This document shows, in pieces, positions 54,124 to 63,003 of a DNA stretch of 64,000 bases. The stretch spans positions 496,001 to 560,000 of the forward strand of contig NZ_KZ857173.1 of assembly GCF_003350925.1 (NCBI RefSeq), written 5' to 3'. Each line of letters begins with the position of its first letter. The stretch's first letter is position 1. The position numbers were made by a program, and so were the translations under genes. The notes beneath the pieces are model-generated. The model did not search any database, was not told the DNA's origin, and worked only from the letters and a program-made list of their open reading frames with translations. Origin of the DNA: Dyella tabacisoli. GTDB taxonomy: Bacteria > Pseudomonadota > Gammaproteobacteria > Xanthomonadales > Rhodanobacteraceae.

Positions 54124-54905
54124 GTTGCAAGAACCCCTGACTGACTGACCTCGGCGGGCAAACCCCAATGCGCCTCGTAGCGCGGCCCCAGAAAAGTCAG
54201 CCCGAAGGCCGGCGCGGTGGGACCGGCGACATCCCGGTTACGACCGGCCAGTAGCTCAGCCATCCAGGCCACGGGTTGCTCGCCGCGGCCGATAGGCAGC
54301 AGCGAGCCCACGATATTGCGCACCATGTGATGCAAAAAAGCATTCGCCTCGATATCCACGACGACCTGCTCGTCCTCGCGCCGAACGCTTATCGCCAGCA
54401 CTTCGCGCCGTGCGTGTGCCGCCTCGCAGGAGATCGCCCGAAATGCGCTGAAATCATGTTCGCCAAGCAACGCTTGCGCGGCTTCGTGCATGCGCTTGGC
54501 ATCCAATGGCTGGCGCTCCCAGGTCACGTAACGTGCATCCAACGCCGCACGTACTGGCCGATTGAGAATGCGATAACGGTATCGTCGGCTACGCGCCGAG
54601 AAGCGCGCGTGAAAACCATCCGCCACGGGCTGCGCCCACCGTACCGCCACACTGTTTGGCAAGTTGGAACAGCCGCCCAGAATCCAGCTACGCGGCTCGC
54701 GCTGCACTTCGGTATCGAAATGCACTACCTGGCAACGGCCGTGCACCCCGGCATCGGTGCGCCCGGCGCAGCTAATCTCCACCGGATGCGCGGCCACGAA
54801 CGACAACGCCTTCTCCACCGCCCCCTGCACGCTGGCGCCGTGGGTCAGCCGCTGCCAACCGAAGAAATCGGTGCCGTCATATTCGATGCCTAGGGCGATG
54901 CGCAT
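54120..54905 (-). CDS. truA: tRNA pseudouridine(38-40) synthase
   Basis: The 261-residue enzyme converts U38-U40 in the anticodon arm to pseudouridine. The catalytic Asp51 is in [11 protein letters not shown]. The N-terminal [14 protein letters not shown] and the [14 protein letters not shown] segment near residue 200 are typical. It is the first gene of the truA-trpF-trpB-trpA-accD unit and diverges from the DUF1456 gene across 133 bases. Confidence 0.97.
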   Translation of the reverse strand: MRIALGIEYDGTDFFGWQRLTHGASVQGAVEKALSFVAAHPVEISCAGRTDAGVHGRCQVVHFDTEVQREPRSWILGGCSNLPNSVAVRWAQPVADGFHARFSARSRRYRYRILNRPVRAALDARYVTWERQPLDAKRMHEAAQALLGEHDFSAFRAISCEAAHARREVLAISVRREDEQVVVDIEANAFLHHMVRNIVGSLLPIGRGEQPVAWMAELLAGRNRDVAGPTAPAFGLTFLGPRYEAHWGLPAEVSQSGVLAT

Positions 54906-55038
54906 GGGGATAAAGCTGAGTTATCTGGCGGAAGACGCGCAGATTAGCAGTTGTGGCGACAACTGCCGCCGCAGGGGCCGCCCAAGTCCGCTACGCGGTA
55001 GCATGGCGCCCTCCCGTTTGGTTTGGCCGGAACAAGCA

Positions 55039-55512
55039 ATGATTAACAACGACGTACTGCGCAGCATCCGCTACATGCTCGATCTCAGCGATATCAAGGT
55101 GGTCGAGATCACCAAGCTGGCCGATGCGGCCTTTCCAATCGAGAAAACCGACGTACAGGCGTTTCTGAAAAAGGACGAAGAGGAAGGCTACGCCGAGTGC
55201 AGCAACCTCGTTCTCGCGCATTTCCTCAACGGACTGGTATTCCATTACCGCGGCAAGGACGAAAGCCTGCCGCCGCGACCACTGGAAAAGCGCATCACCA
55301 ATAATGTGGTGCTGAAGAAATTGCGGGTCGCGTTTCAGCTCAAAGACGTGGACATGCACCAGGTCTTCGAAGACGCCGGCTTTCCGATCTCCAAGCCGGA
55401 GTTGACCGCGCTGTTTCGCCAGCCCGACCACAAGAATTTCCGTCTCTGCGGCGATCAACTACTGCGCAACTTCCTCAAAGGGTTGACGCTGCGCGTGCGG
55501 GACAACGGCTGA
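55039..55512 (+). CDS. DUF1456-family protein (YehS-like)
   Basis: The 157-residue protein contains two copies of the DUF1456 domain: MINNDVLRSIRYMLDL with FLKKDEEEGY, and NNVVLKKLRVAFQLKD with LFRQPDHKNF. Each copy includes the conserved N(D/N)VLxxxR and CxxxLLxxFLxGL-like pattern. The family is common but uncharacterised. The start at 55039 fits the family N-terminus; the open frame extends further upstream only over the truA promoter region. No operon partner follows. Confidence 0.88.
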   Translation: MINNDVLRSIRYMLDLSDIKVVEITKLADAAFPIEKTDVQAFLKKDEEEGYAECSNLVLAHFLNGLVFHYRGKDESLPPRPLEKRITNNVVLKKLRVAFQLKDVDMHQVFEDAGFPISKPELTALFRQPDHKNFRLCGDQLLRNFLKGLTLRVRDNG

Positions 55513-55723
55513 AGGTAGCTGCTGGGCGCCTTACGGTTCGGTTTGTCGATACTAATAACGGTACGATCGGCCCACACTTCAGCGCTTAGCCCGCCTCGGT
55601 TGAAAGGAGATCTTTCGCCCCTGGCGGGAAACCCTTTTTCAATACGGTTCAATAAGAAGGTATTTCCGTCACATGCAGTACTGATATCCGCGTATCACTC
55701 ATACAAATCCAGGGGGACAAAGT
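55513..55723. other. Intergenic region before the DoxX-like gene
   Basis: No gene is visible in these 211 bases. CGCCCCTGGCGGG could form a small hairpin at about 55615, close to the DUF1456 end. The last 20 bases contain a strong ribosome binding site (AGGGGGA) for the next gene, so its promoter is likely here. Confidence 0.4.
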
Positions 55724-56620
55724 ATGGATAGATCGACTCGACTAAGCCTCATGCAGTTCGCAATGGCGGCGCCCTATACGGACAGCCTGCCCGCATCCGC
55801 TCCGCGAAACACCACCCGCATAGGTGCGGCGCACGTGCTGTTTGCGCTTGTGATGATCGGCCTCGGCATCATCGGCCTCATCTACGGTGACTTCGCCCTG
55901 GTCTGGCAACGTATTCCTATTGAGCATCTGCCGGGGCAGCAGTTCTTCGCCTATGCCTGCGCAACCATCGAGTTGGCGACCGGCATTGGCCTGCTGATGA
56001 GACCCACGCTCAGGCTCGCTGCCTACATCCTGTTCGTCTATCTAGTGCTTTGGCTGATCTTGCTCAAGCTCCCGGCCGTCGTGGCGATGCCGCAGATGGA
56101 AGCGACCTGGCTGGGCTTCGGCGAGATTGCGGTCGTCCTGGCGGGGGGATGGATTGTGTTTGCCTTGCATGCCGGTGCATTGGAGCGGCGTTATTTGAAT
56201 TTCGCCGTCGGTGCGAGCGGGGTGCGCAAGGCCAGAATATTGTTTGCGCTGTCGCTGCCGATGATCGGGCTTTCGCATTTCTTCTACAGTGAACAGACAG
56301 TCGCTTTTGTGCCGAGCTGGCTTCCCCTCCCGCTGTACTGGGCGTATCTAACGGGTGCCGGCAGCATCGTCGCCAGCATCGGCCTGCTATTTGCCATCTA
56401 TCCGCGCCTGGCCGCCACCCTTGAGGCGGCGATGTTGAGCATTATCACGCTGCTCGTCTGGGGGCCCGGACTGATAACCACGCCGACCGATCGAACCCAA
56501 TGGACGGCATTCGTCATCTCCTGGGCTATCGCCGGCGGCGCCTGGATTGTGGCCGACTCGTATCGCGGGGTGCCCTGGTTTGCGATGGGCGGTTCCGCGC
56601 GGAAACTGCCGATCAACTAA
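55724..56620 (+). CDS. DoxX-like multi-pass membrane protein
   Basis: The 298-residue protein has about eight hydrophobic helices, including HVLFALVMIGLGIIGLIYG, ATIELATGIGLLMRPTLRLAA and YWAYLTGAGSIVASIGLLFA. The pattern resembles two DoxX-type four-helix units. A strong AGGGGGA ribosome binding site fixes the start at 55724. The gene ends by overlapping the convergent MocR gene by four bases. DoxX-related proteins have been tied to redox or sulfur metabolism, but no motif here supports a specific role. Confidence 0.7.
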   Translation: MDRSTRLSLMQFAMAAPYTDSLPASAPRNTTRIGAAHVLFALVMIGLGIIGLIYGDFALVWQRIPIEHLPGQQFFAYACATIELATGIGLLMRPTLRLAAYILFVYLVLWLILLKLPAVVAMPQMEATWLGFGEIAVVLAGGWIVFALHAGALERRYLNFAVGASGVRKARILFALSLPMIGLSHFFYSEQTVAFVPSWLPLPLYWAYLTGAGSIVASIGLLFAIYPRLAATLEAAMLSIITLLVWGPGLITTPTDRTQWTAFVISWAIAGGAWIVADSYRGVPWFAMGGSARKLPIN

Positions 56621-58113
56621 CCCCTAACCGAGACAATCGCCCGCCGCACGATCTCCAGCCCGGATCGTGCGGCGGCACGTGACGCACCCGCGAATCCGAA
56701 GACGAGCCCGCTGCGCTCGGTGGCGCCGTATTTGGACAGCGGATGAACATCGATGCCGGCACGGGCGCATGCCGCCGCCACCGCCCGGTCATCGACGCGG
56801 GGCGGACCGTGTTTGAACATGCCAGTGACATGCATGCCGGCGGTAGCCGGCCCGAAATCCAGCACGTCGGCAAGCACTTTCGCCTCCTCCAGAAAGGCCA
56901 GCCGCCGCTCATCGTAAATCGCACGGGTTTTGCGCAAGTGACGCGCCAACTGCCCCTCGTGAATGAATGCCGCAAGCACGCCTTGCGTGAGCAGGGCCGT
57001 ATGGCCGTCCGCGACGTGCTTGGCATCGACGAAGGCGGCCACCAGCGGCTCCGGCACGATGACGTAGGCGATCCGCAACGCCGGAAACAGAATCTTGTTG
57101 AAGCTGCCGACATAGATGACGCGCCCTCTTCCATCCATCCCTTGCAGGGAGGCGATCGGACGGCCCTCATAACAATAGTCGCCGTCGTAGTCGTCTTCGA
57201 CGACGTAGGCGTCTGCTTCGTGCGCCCAATCAAGCAGCGCCCTTCTGCGCTCAAGCGACATCTCGTAACCCATCGGATATTGATGCGATGGAGTGACGTA
57301 GGCGAGGCGCGCATGCGGCGCCAGCAATCGGCCAGCCCCTACGTCGAGGCCTTGTTCATCGACCGGCACATGCACCACGTGCAACCCGGCCGCACGCAAG
57401 CAGTGCTGCACCGGCTGGTACCCCGGCATCTCGACCCAGGCGCGATCGCCCGGATCGGCGAGCACTTTGCCGGCAAGCTCGACGGCCTGCTGCGTGCTTG
57501 TCACCACGATGACCTGCTCGGGCGAGCAATGGGTCGCCCGCATGGCCGATGCGTGCGCTGCGATGGCTTCGCGCAGAGCCGGCAAGCCGTTGCTCGCGCC
57601 GTACTCCCAATAGTCGTTGCCAGGCCGGCCGGCCTCGCGGATCAGCAGGCGATTCCAGACTTTGCGCGGAAACAGATCACCCGGTGGCAGTGAAGGCGTA
57701 AAGGGAATCGCAGTGGCGGCCTGGTAGTGACCAGGGTAGCTTCGCAATGCCTGCGCACGCTCAGACAAGCGCGGTTGCGCATCGGCTGATTGGGATAAGG
57801 CGATGCGCTTGGGCGTCACCGGATGCGCATCGCGCTCGGGCAGGCTTGCGGCCACGAAACTGCCGGCGCCGCGGCGCCGGACGATGTATCCGTCGGCCAC
57901 CAGTTGGCCGAGCGCCCAGTCGACGGTGTTTCTGGCTACGCCGAGATCTTTCGCCAGTGTTCGGCTCGACGGCAGGCGCGCATTCGGCGCCAGCGCGCCG
58001 CTGGTGATCGCCATGCGTATCCGGTCGTCTATGCGCGCGTAAGCAGGCTGGCCTGGTCTCGTATCAAGACCGGCGACATCAACGGAAAATACCGAACCTG
58101 CATGCTTGACCAT
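56617..58113 (-). CDS. MocR/PdxR-family transcriptional regulator
   Basis: The 498-residue protein joins an N-terminal GntR winged helix (about residues 20-88; RLPSSRTLAKDLGVARNTVDWAL) to a class I aminotransferase-like domain (about 130-490). The PLP-binding Lys is in VGSFNKILFPALRI, and the acidic VEDDYDGDYCYEGRP segment is typical. Such regulators use PLP or an amino compound as effector, with PdxR controlling PLP synthesis. No pdx gene is adjacent. Its start lies nine bases after the stop of the upstream secreted-protein gene on the same strand. The target is unknown. Confidence 0.93.
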   Translation of the reverse strand: MVKHAGSVFSVDVAGLDTRPGQPAYARIDDRIRMAITSGALAPNARLPSSRTLAKDLGVARNTVDWALGQLVADGYIVRRRGAGSFVAASLPERDAHPVTPKRIALSQSADAQPRLSERAQALRSYPGHYQAATAIPFTPSLPPGDLFPRKVWNRLLIREAGRPGNDYWEYGASNGLPALREAIAAHASAMRATHCSPEQVIVVTSTQQAVELAGKVLADPGDRAWVEMPGYQPVQHCLRAAGLHVVHVPVDEQGLDVGAGRLLAPHARLAYVTPSHQYPMGYEMSLERRRALLDWAHEADAYVVEDDYDGDYCYEGRPIASLQGMDGRGRVIYVGSFNKILFPALRIAYVIVPEPLVAAFVDAKHVADGHTALLTQGVLAAFIHEGQLARHLRKTRAIYDERRLAFLEEAKVLADVLDFGPATAGMHVTGMFKHGPPRVDDRAVAAACARAGIDVHPLSKYGATERSGLVFGFAGASRAAARSGLEIVRRAIVSVRG

Positions 58114-58122
58114 CCATGCAGA

Positions 58123-58728
58123 TTAACTCTTCGAGCGGGTGTGCTCCATGGTCCAGTTCGTCTCCCACTGCTTGCCGTCGAGAGAAAACGCTTGCTCCCA
58201 GTGCGCCTTATCGGGGCCGAGGCGGGCCCAGCGAAACCGCACCTTGATCGGCCGGCCGTCGTCGGTATCGTCGCCGAAAAACTCGCCATGGTCGCCGGTA
58301 AACCCGCCCACCACAGGCGGAAATAGCTCGCCGGTGGTGCTGTTGATCCAGTAGAGAGACCATTGGCGCTTCTTGAGATTGAAAACGCGCACGGTCATCC
58401 CGGACCAGCCCTTGGTCGGGAAAACACCATCATCGATGTTGACCACGCCGCCAAGGCGGCTTTCGCAACGCAGCGAGGCCGGAAAGACGTCCCAATCGTC
58501 GCTGCCGACCCAACGTTTTTTCAGCCGCCGGTTGACGAAGTTCCAGTTGCCGACAAAGAAATCGAAGTCGTGGATGTCGCCGGTCGGCAGCGCAATGTCA
58601 TTACCGGAGAGAGTCTTGCCACCGACGGGGGCCGTAGCGCTGGCGATAGGTAAAAAGCTCAGCGCCGCAGCGCCCGCGAGTGTGTCAATCAGGATTTGCC
58701 GGCGCTTGATAGAAACGGGACGGGTCAT
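58123..58728 (-). CDS. Exported protein with a lipocalin-like domain, unknown function
   Basis: The 201-residue protein begins MTRPVSIKRRQILIDTLAG, a twin-Arg-like start followed by a hydrophobic stretch ending IASATA, so export by Tat or Sec is expected. The mature part starts DFDFFVGNWNFVNRRLKKRW and is rich in Trp, Gly and Asp, as in small beta-barrel proteins of the DUF1579/heme-binding type. No catalytic motif is evident. It precedes the MocR gene by nine bases on the same strand, so both may be on one transcript. Confidence 0.65.
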   Translation of the reverse strand: MTRPVSIKRRQILIDTLAGAAALSFLPIASATAPVGGKTLSGNDIALPTGDIHDFDFFVGNWNFVNRRLKKRWVGSDDWDVFPASLRCESRLGGVVNIDDGVFPTKGWSGMTVRVFNLKKRQWSLYWINSTTGELFPPVVGGFTGDHGEFFGDDTDDGRPIKVRFRWARLGPDKAHWEQAFSLDGKQWETNWTMEHTRSKS

Positions 58729-58798
58729 GCGGCACGCTCACTTGAAGGGAGATACAAACAGCAAGATGCGCGCAATTCAAAGCAGCGTGAAGAGCCAT

Positions 58799-59212
58799 TT
58801 ACTCACGGCGCACAAGGCCACTGCTCAACCCGGCCCGGTTGTCGAAATCGTGCTGCGCCTTGGTGATGTCCTGCAAATGCCCCTCTACCCAGTGATCGAG
58901 CATGGTGATGGGGCCACTTAAGGAGGCGCCGAGCGGCGTCAACGAATATTCGACTCGCGGCGGCACCTCTGCATAGGCCAGGCGGGTCACAAAGCCACTA
59001 CGCTCAAGTCGCCGCAATGTCTGGATCAGCATCTTCTCGGAAATGCCGCCGATCTGCCGGCGCAGCTCCGAGGTGCGTGCCGGGCCTGCGACCAGTCGAT
59101 GCACCACAAGCAACGCCCATTTCTCGGCCAGTATTTCCAGCACGGCACGCGCCGGGCAGCTTGGATTGAAGACATCCGCATCGGGGCAGGATAGGTCGGC
59201 GGTTTTGTTCAT
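58799..59212 (-). CDS. HxlR-family transcriptional regulator
   Basis: The 137-residue winged-helix protein has the HxlR signature: an N-terminal Cys (FNPSCPARAVLEILAEKWALLV), the recognition part FRTSELRRQIGGISEKMLIQTLRRLER-like segment, and a wing (PPRVEYSLTPLG). HxlR/HypR proteins usually sense aldehydes or oxidants through such Cys residues. A perfect inverted repeat, ACTTACC-AAAA-GGTAAGT, lies eight bases upstream of its start, and a glutathione transferase gene diverges from it. Autoregulation and control of the transferase gene are therefore likely. Confidence 0.92.
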   Translation of the reverse strand: MNKTADLSCPDADVFNPSCPARAVLEILAEKWALLVVHRLVAGPARTSELRRQIGGISEKMLIQTLRRLERSGFVTRLAYAEVPPRVEYSLTPLGASLSGPITMLDHWVEGHLQDITKAQHDFDNRAGLSSGLVRRE

Positions 59213-59219
59213 CGGTAAA

Positions 59220-59237
59220 ACTTACCAAAAGGTAAGT
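59220..59237. promoter_or_regulatory. HxlR-type operator, inverted repeat
   Basis: ACTTACCAAAAGGTAAGT has two perfect seven-base arms around AAAA. This is the usual form of HxlR operators. It is located eight bases from the hxlR-type start codon and 113 bases from the transferase gene, in the divergent promoter region. Confidence 0.8.
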
Positions 59238-59349
59238 ACTTGTTCAATGGAAAGTATGATGCAAAGCTTTGCGGGTCACGGCGATCTTTGCGGGAGCCAT
59301 CCCCGATACATCGCCTGCCATCAACGCCCCATAACCCAAGGACGCACCC

Positions 59350-59958
59350 ATGAAGCTCTTCTACACGCCTGGCGCCTGCTCGCTTTCACCGCACATCGCT
59401 TTGCTTGAAGCCGGCTTACCGTTCTCGCTGCACAAAGTGGATCTGAAAGAAAAGAAGTTCGACTCGGACCACGACTTCTATGACGTCAATGGCAAAGGCT
59501 ATGTACCGGCGCTAGAGCTCGACAATGGCCAGGTGCTGACGGAAGGACCGGCCATCGTGCAATACATCGCCGACCAGAACCCCGCTGCCGATCTCGCCCC
59601 CGCCGCCGGCACGATGAACCGTTACAGACTGCAGGAGTGGCTGAACTTCATTACCTCCGAGCTGCATAAGCCGATGGGTTCGATGTTCAACCCAGCGCAG
59701 ACGCCGGAATGGAAGGAGGCGGTCAAAGCCATGCTGTCGAGGCGTCTGGACTGGCTTTCCAAGCAGCTCGAAGGCAAATCGCACCTACAGGACGAGAAGT
59801 TCAGCATTGCCGACGGCTATCTGTTCACGGTGCTGGGCTGGGCCAAAATGGTCGGGTTCGACCTGAGTAAATGGCCGGTCATTGAGCAATATGCCGCGCG
59901 CATCGGCCAGCGTCCGAAAGTAATCGAGGCGATGACCGCCGAAGGGCTGCTGAAATAA
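59350..59958 (+). CDS. Glutathione S-transferase (beta class)
   Basis: The 202-residue protein has a thioredoxin-like N-terminal domain with the beta-class active site (Cys10 in TPGACSLSPHIALLEAG) and the GKGYVPALEL and TEGPAIVQYIAD glutathione-binding segments. The C-terminal domain is helical, with FSIADGYLFTVLGWA. It conjugates glutathione to electrophiles in the cytoplasm or periplasm. AAGGA precedes the ATG. The gene diverges from the HxlR regulator and shares its operator region, so induction by an electrophile or oxidant is likely. Confidence 0.94.
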   Translation: MKLFYTPGACSLSPHIALLEAGLPFSLHKVDLKEKKFDSDHDFYDVNGKGYVPALELDNGQVLTEGPAIVQYIADQNPAADLAPAAGTMNRYRLQEWLNFITSELHKPMGSMFNPAQTPEWKEAVKAMLSRRLDWLSKQLEGKSHLQDEKFSIADGYLFTVLGWAKMVGFDLSKWPVIEQYAARIGQRPKVIEAMTAEGLLK

Positions 59959-60276
59959 TCGATTCTGAAGTAATCGATTTTGAAGTAACGGATTTTTGGG
60001 TGACGCCTGGCCGAAGCACCATCATCGCTTCGGCCAGGCTGAGAACGGCTTAGTAACACTCATCGATCAGCAAGGCCGATGCCCGCCGATGCGCGGGCAT
60101 CGGCCTGTTAACGAAGATTCACTGCTCATTTCAATTTTTGGACCCGGAAACGTCTTAGAGAGGTCGCATCCACACGGGTCAAGTGTTTTGAACGAGCTGA
60201 ACCATCAACTTGGGGTTGAGCAGCCAGGGAATCGGCATGGGCATCGACCTGCAGGCCAGCCCGCGCAGGCCATCGT
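59959..60276. other. Intergenic region with hairpins
   Basis: Three tandem degenerate copies of TGAARTAATCGATT start inside the transferase stop codon region (59952-59997). A 13-bp hairpin (60005-60039; GCCTGGCCGAAGC and its complement) and a 14-bp hairpin (60073-60106; AGGCCGATGCCCGC and its complement) follow. They may end transcription of the transferase gene; no T-run follows either. Confidence 0.6.
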
Positions 60277-60441
60277 GTGAGCAAAAAATTCATCCTGACC
60301 TTATGGACGAGTCTGGGACTGATTCTTGCCACCGCCTGGTCGTGGGCACTTTATGTCGGACCGGCATGCAAGCGCGTACCCAGCCCTATCGTGACCCTCC
60401 ATGGCAAGGCGTGCCGTGTCGATATACCGGCAAGCAAGTAG
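60277..60441 (+). CDS. Small secreted or membrane protein, hypothetical
   Basis: The GTG at 60277 opens a 54-residue frame. The N-terminus (SKKFILTLWTSLGLILATAWSWA) is a basic-hydrophobic signal or anchor. A short tail with two Cys residues follows (PACKRVPSP, GKACRVDIPASK). The frame is not in the shadow of any other gene and has codon usage like its neighbours. A weak CAGG precedes the start. I do not recognise it. Confidence 0.4.
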   Translation: MSKKFILTLWTSLGLILATAWSWALYVGPACKRVPSPIVTLHGKACRVDIPASK

Positions 60442-60454
60442 CGCGGTTGATCGC

Positions 60455-60616
60455 TTATCCGCCACTGCTTGATCGCGACCTCCCCCATTCGCGAAGCTGA
60501 CCTTGCGCATGCGTGTTGGCAGGATTGCGTTCTAGTGAACGCCGGTAGTTGAACATAGCCCGTTCGACATCTCCGGCCGCCTGGTATGCCTCGGCAAGGC
60601 TGTCGCCGCCCCAAAC
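60455..60616 (-). pseudogene. C-terminal remnant of a TPR-containing gene
   Basis: Reading the minus strand from 60616 gives WGGDSLAEAYQAAGDVERAM, then FNYRRSLERNPANTHAQGQL, and a stop at 60455. This matches the helix-turn-helix pattern of a terminal TPR motif (A-x2-Y-x5-G at its start, the NP-x-NxxA turn at its end). No start codon and no upstream domain is left; the fimV terminator hairpin is directly upstream. It is probably the end of a deleted gene, for example a TPR-tailed hydrolase. Confidence 0.5.
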
Positions 60617-60618
60617 GA

Positions 60619-60647
60619 CGTCGGGCCGGCATAAAGCCGGCCCGACG
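60619..60647 (-). terminator. Hairpin downstream of fimV
   Basis: CGTCGGGCCGGC and GCCGGCCCGACG form a perfect 12-bp stem with an ATAAA loop, 22 bases after the fimV stop codon. There is no clear U-tract. Confidence 0.55.
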
Positions 60648-60669
60648 AATAACCATGCATCGGCTGCGA

Positions 60670-63003
60670 TTAGTGCAGGTCGGCCAGCAGGCGCTTCGCG
60701 GTGTCTTTCTGCATCTGGCTACCTTCATGCAGCACCTCTTCCAGCATCGAACGGGCGCCATCGGGGTCGCCCATATCGAGGTAGGCACGTGCCAGATCGA
60801 GCTTGGTATCGGCCGGGTCATCGCTGAAATGACCGAACTCGTGCGGCTCCTTGCTCGCCGCGCTGCTGGCCGCATGCGGTGCATCCGCCGGCTCATCGGC
60901 GAACTGCCAGCTTGTGCGCTCGTGTTGTGGCGCTGGAGCGATCGGCTCAACAGGTTCGTGCTGAACCGGCTTAGTAGCGACCGGCAACTCCGGTGGAGTC
61001 GGCGTGAGATTGAAACCAAAGTGATATTCGCTGACCGTCGCGGGGGCGTCATGCGCAGGAAGCGGCGCCGGCTTGACCGGCGGCATCCCCAGGCCCTGGT
61101 CAGTCGAGTAACTATCCAGATCGAAATGATGCAGCGCTGCGTGCTCGTCGGCACTTTGCGGCGGCTGCGGGGCGGTGTTCGTGAACAGCGGGTGCCCCGG
61201 CACCAGGTCCTCGCCCATGCTCACGACGTCTTGCCATTCCAACTGTTGTGGATTGGAGATATGTGCGTGCATGGCTTCGGCGGCGGCTTCGAAATGCTCA
61301 ATGTCGCGACGGCCGTAGTAGAGACTGACCAGCTCCAGGTGCAGACCGATGTCATCGGGATGTTCGGCCAATTGGTCGAGCAACTCGTCTTGATCGGGAT
61401 CGGCGCCGCCCACCGGCATCGCGCCAAAGCGGTCGGCCAAAGAAGAGCCATTCGCCGCTGGAGCCACGACCGCAGGCTTGCGGCGGCGGCCCAGCAAGGC
61501 AAGCAAGGCCAGTACGACGACAGCACCGGCACCGGCAGCCCAGGCCCAGGTCTGCATATACCAGGGCTCTTCCGCGACAGGTGCTGGCGCTGGCTTGCTC
61601 GGCGCCGGCTTGGCCGCGGCTGCCGCCACAGGCTTGGGTGGTGCGGCTGCGGTACTGGCTACGGCGGTGGCAGCCGTTGTGGTGGTTGCATGTGCCGGGG
61701 TGTCGGCGAGCGGGGCAGTCACTGCGGCATGGCTGCTTGCGGCCACCGCAGGTTGCGCGGCAGCGGCGACGCTGGCTGGCTTTGCTTCGGACAAGGCGGT
61801 GGCCACTACCGGTTTGTCTTCCACATGTGCCGGTGTACCCGCCGATTTACGCGCTTCGGCCAGCTTGTGCTGCAACTCGGCGATTTCGTTGTCTTTCAAC
61901 GACAACAGGCGCTCATTCTTGCCGTTGATGTCTTCCAAATCTTTAAGCCGCGACTTCAGCTCGTCGCCCTGCTGTTGCAGCGCGGTCAGCGTCTCTTGGC
62001 TACGCAGCAAATCTTGATGCAGCGCAGCCGAGTCGGCTTTGCCGCCATTGCTACCCTTGCCGGCGGCGGTCGCGCCACCGTCTTTTGCCGGCACCAGGGC
62101 CAGGCGATCGGAGGTATTGGCGCTCTTGGTCGGCGCCGAGGAAGCGGATGGACGGGTACCGGCGTCGGCCACCGTGGTCGGCACCTTGGCCGCACCGGCA
62201 CGCCAGTCGCTGTTTTGACGGCTTACTTCGGCCATGGCTGCGGCAGTGGCCAGCGCCTGGGCATCCTCTTTACTGGGCACGCGTAGTACGGCGCCGGTTT
62301 TCAGCGCATTGATATTGTCGCGATAGAAGGCATCCGGGTTGGCTTGCTTCAGCGCGACCAGCATCTGATTGACATCGACCCCGGCCGGCGCGACGCGGCG
62401 GGCGATGCCGGACAAGGTCTGGCCACGCTCGACCGGACCCAGCTTGCCATCGCCAGCGCTCTCGGCGGGTGCGGTGGCGGATTTCGCTGCCGCAGGTGCT
62501 TTGCGACTGCGGGTAACGGTCGTGTCGGCATCCGCTGCCGGCGCAGCCTGGCGCGGTGTACGCGTATGCGTCGGGGCGGCTGTGGGCGCACGGGCGATCG
62601 GGGCCTGTGCTGGCGTAGACGGCGGATCGAGCAAGACGGTGAATTCACGCACGCTCTTGTTGGCGCCGCTATTCACTTCAACCAATAAATCCAGATAAGG
62701 GTCGTTGATCGGTGCGCTACTGGTAACCCGGATCACTTTCTTGCCGTTGGCGCCATCGACCACACTGAATTGCAACAGGACCGTGGGCGCGGCGATGTTG
62801 GCCTGGGCAAAGGCGTCACTGGAAGCCAGCTTGGCCGTGAGATTCTGCAGCTCAGCCGGATTCTCGGGATTGAGCGGAATCTCGGCCAGCAAAGGCTGAC
62901 CCAGTGCGGATTTGATCTGGATCTGGCCCAATTCCAGCGCTACTGCCTGACTGCTACCCAATGCAAGCGCCAGCAGCACCGACAGCTTCAACGAACGATT
63001 CAT
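60670..63003 (-). CDS. fimV: FimV/HubP-family polar hub protein
   Basis: The 777-residue protein has a signal peptide (ending SQAVA) and the conserved FimV N-domain (LELGQIQIKSALGQPLLAEI). A LysM-type peptidoglycan-binding region follows (VERGQTLSGIARRV). A low-complexity Ala/Pro/Thr stretch and a coiled coil (about 335-390) lead to a single membrane helix near residue 490 (TWAWAAGAGAVVVLALLALL) and an acidic cytoplasmic part. The C-terminus is the FimV TPR cap (DTKLDLARAYLDMGDPDGARSMLEEVL). In relatives it marks the cell pole and supports type IV pili and twitching. In Xanthomonas it lies next to truA; here 5.7 kb of accessory genes separates them. Confidence 0.92.
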   Translation of the reverse strand: MNRSLKLSVLLALALGSSQAVALELGQIQIKSALGQPLLAEIPLNPENPAELQNLTAKLASSDAFAQANIAAPTVLLQFSVVDGANGKKVIRVTSSAPINDPYLDLLVEVNSGANKSVREFTVLLDPPSTPAQAPIARAPTAAPTHTRTPRQAAPAADADTTVTRSRKAPAAAKSATAPAESAGDGKLGPVERGQTLSGIARRVAPAGVDVNQMLVALKQANPDAFYRDNINALKTGAVLRVPSKEDAQALATAAAMAEVSRQNSDWRAGAAKVPTTVADAGTRPSASSAPTKSANTSDRLALVPAKDGGATAAGKGSNGGKADSAALHQDLLRSQETLTALQQQGDELKSRLKDLEDINGKNERLLSLKDNEIAELQHKLAEARKSAGTPAHVEDKPVVATALSEAKPASVAAAAQPAVAASSHAAVTAPLADTPAHATTTTAATAVASTAAAPPKPVAAAAAKPAPSKPAPAPVAEEPWYMQTWAWAAGAGAVVVLALLALLGRRRKPAVVAPAANGSSLADRFGAMPVGGADPDQDELLDQLAEHPDDIGLHLELVSLYYGRRDIEHFEAAAEAMHAHISNPQQLEWQDVVSMGEDLVPGHPLFTNTAPQPPQSADEHAALHHFDLDSYSTDQGLGMPPVKPAPLPAHDAPATVSEYHFGFNLTPTPPELPVATKPVQHEPVEPIAPAPQHERTSWQFADEPADAPHAASSAASKEPHEFGHFSDDPADTKLDLARAYLDMGDPDGARSMLEEVLHEGSQMQKDTAKRLLADLH

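Noticed and set aside
60586-62286. 566-codon open frame on the plus strand
   Set aside because: It is antisense to fimV, with Arg/Gly-rich low-complexity sequence typical of shadows of Ala/Pro-rich genes.
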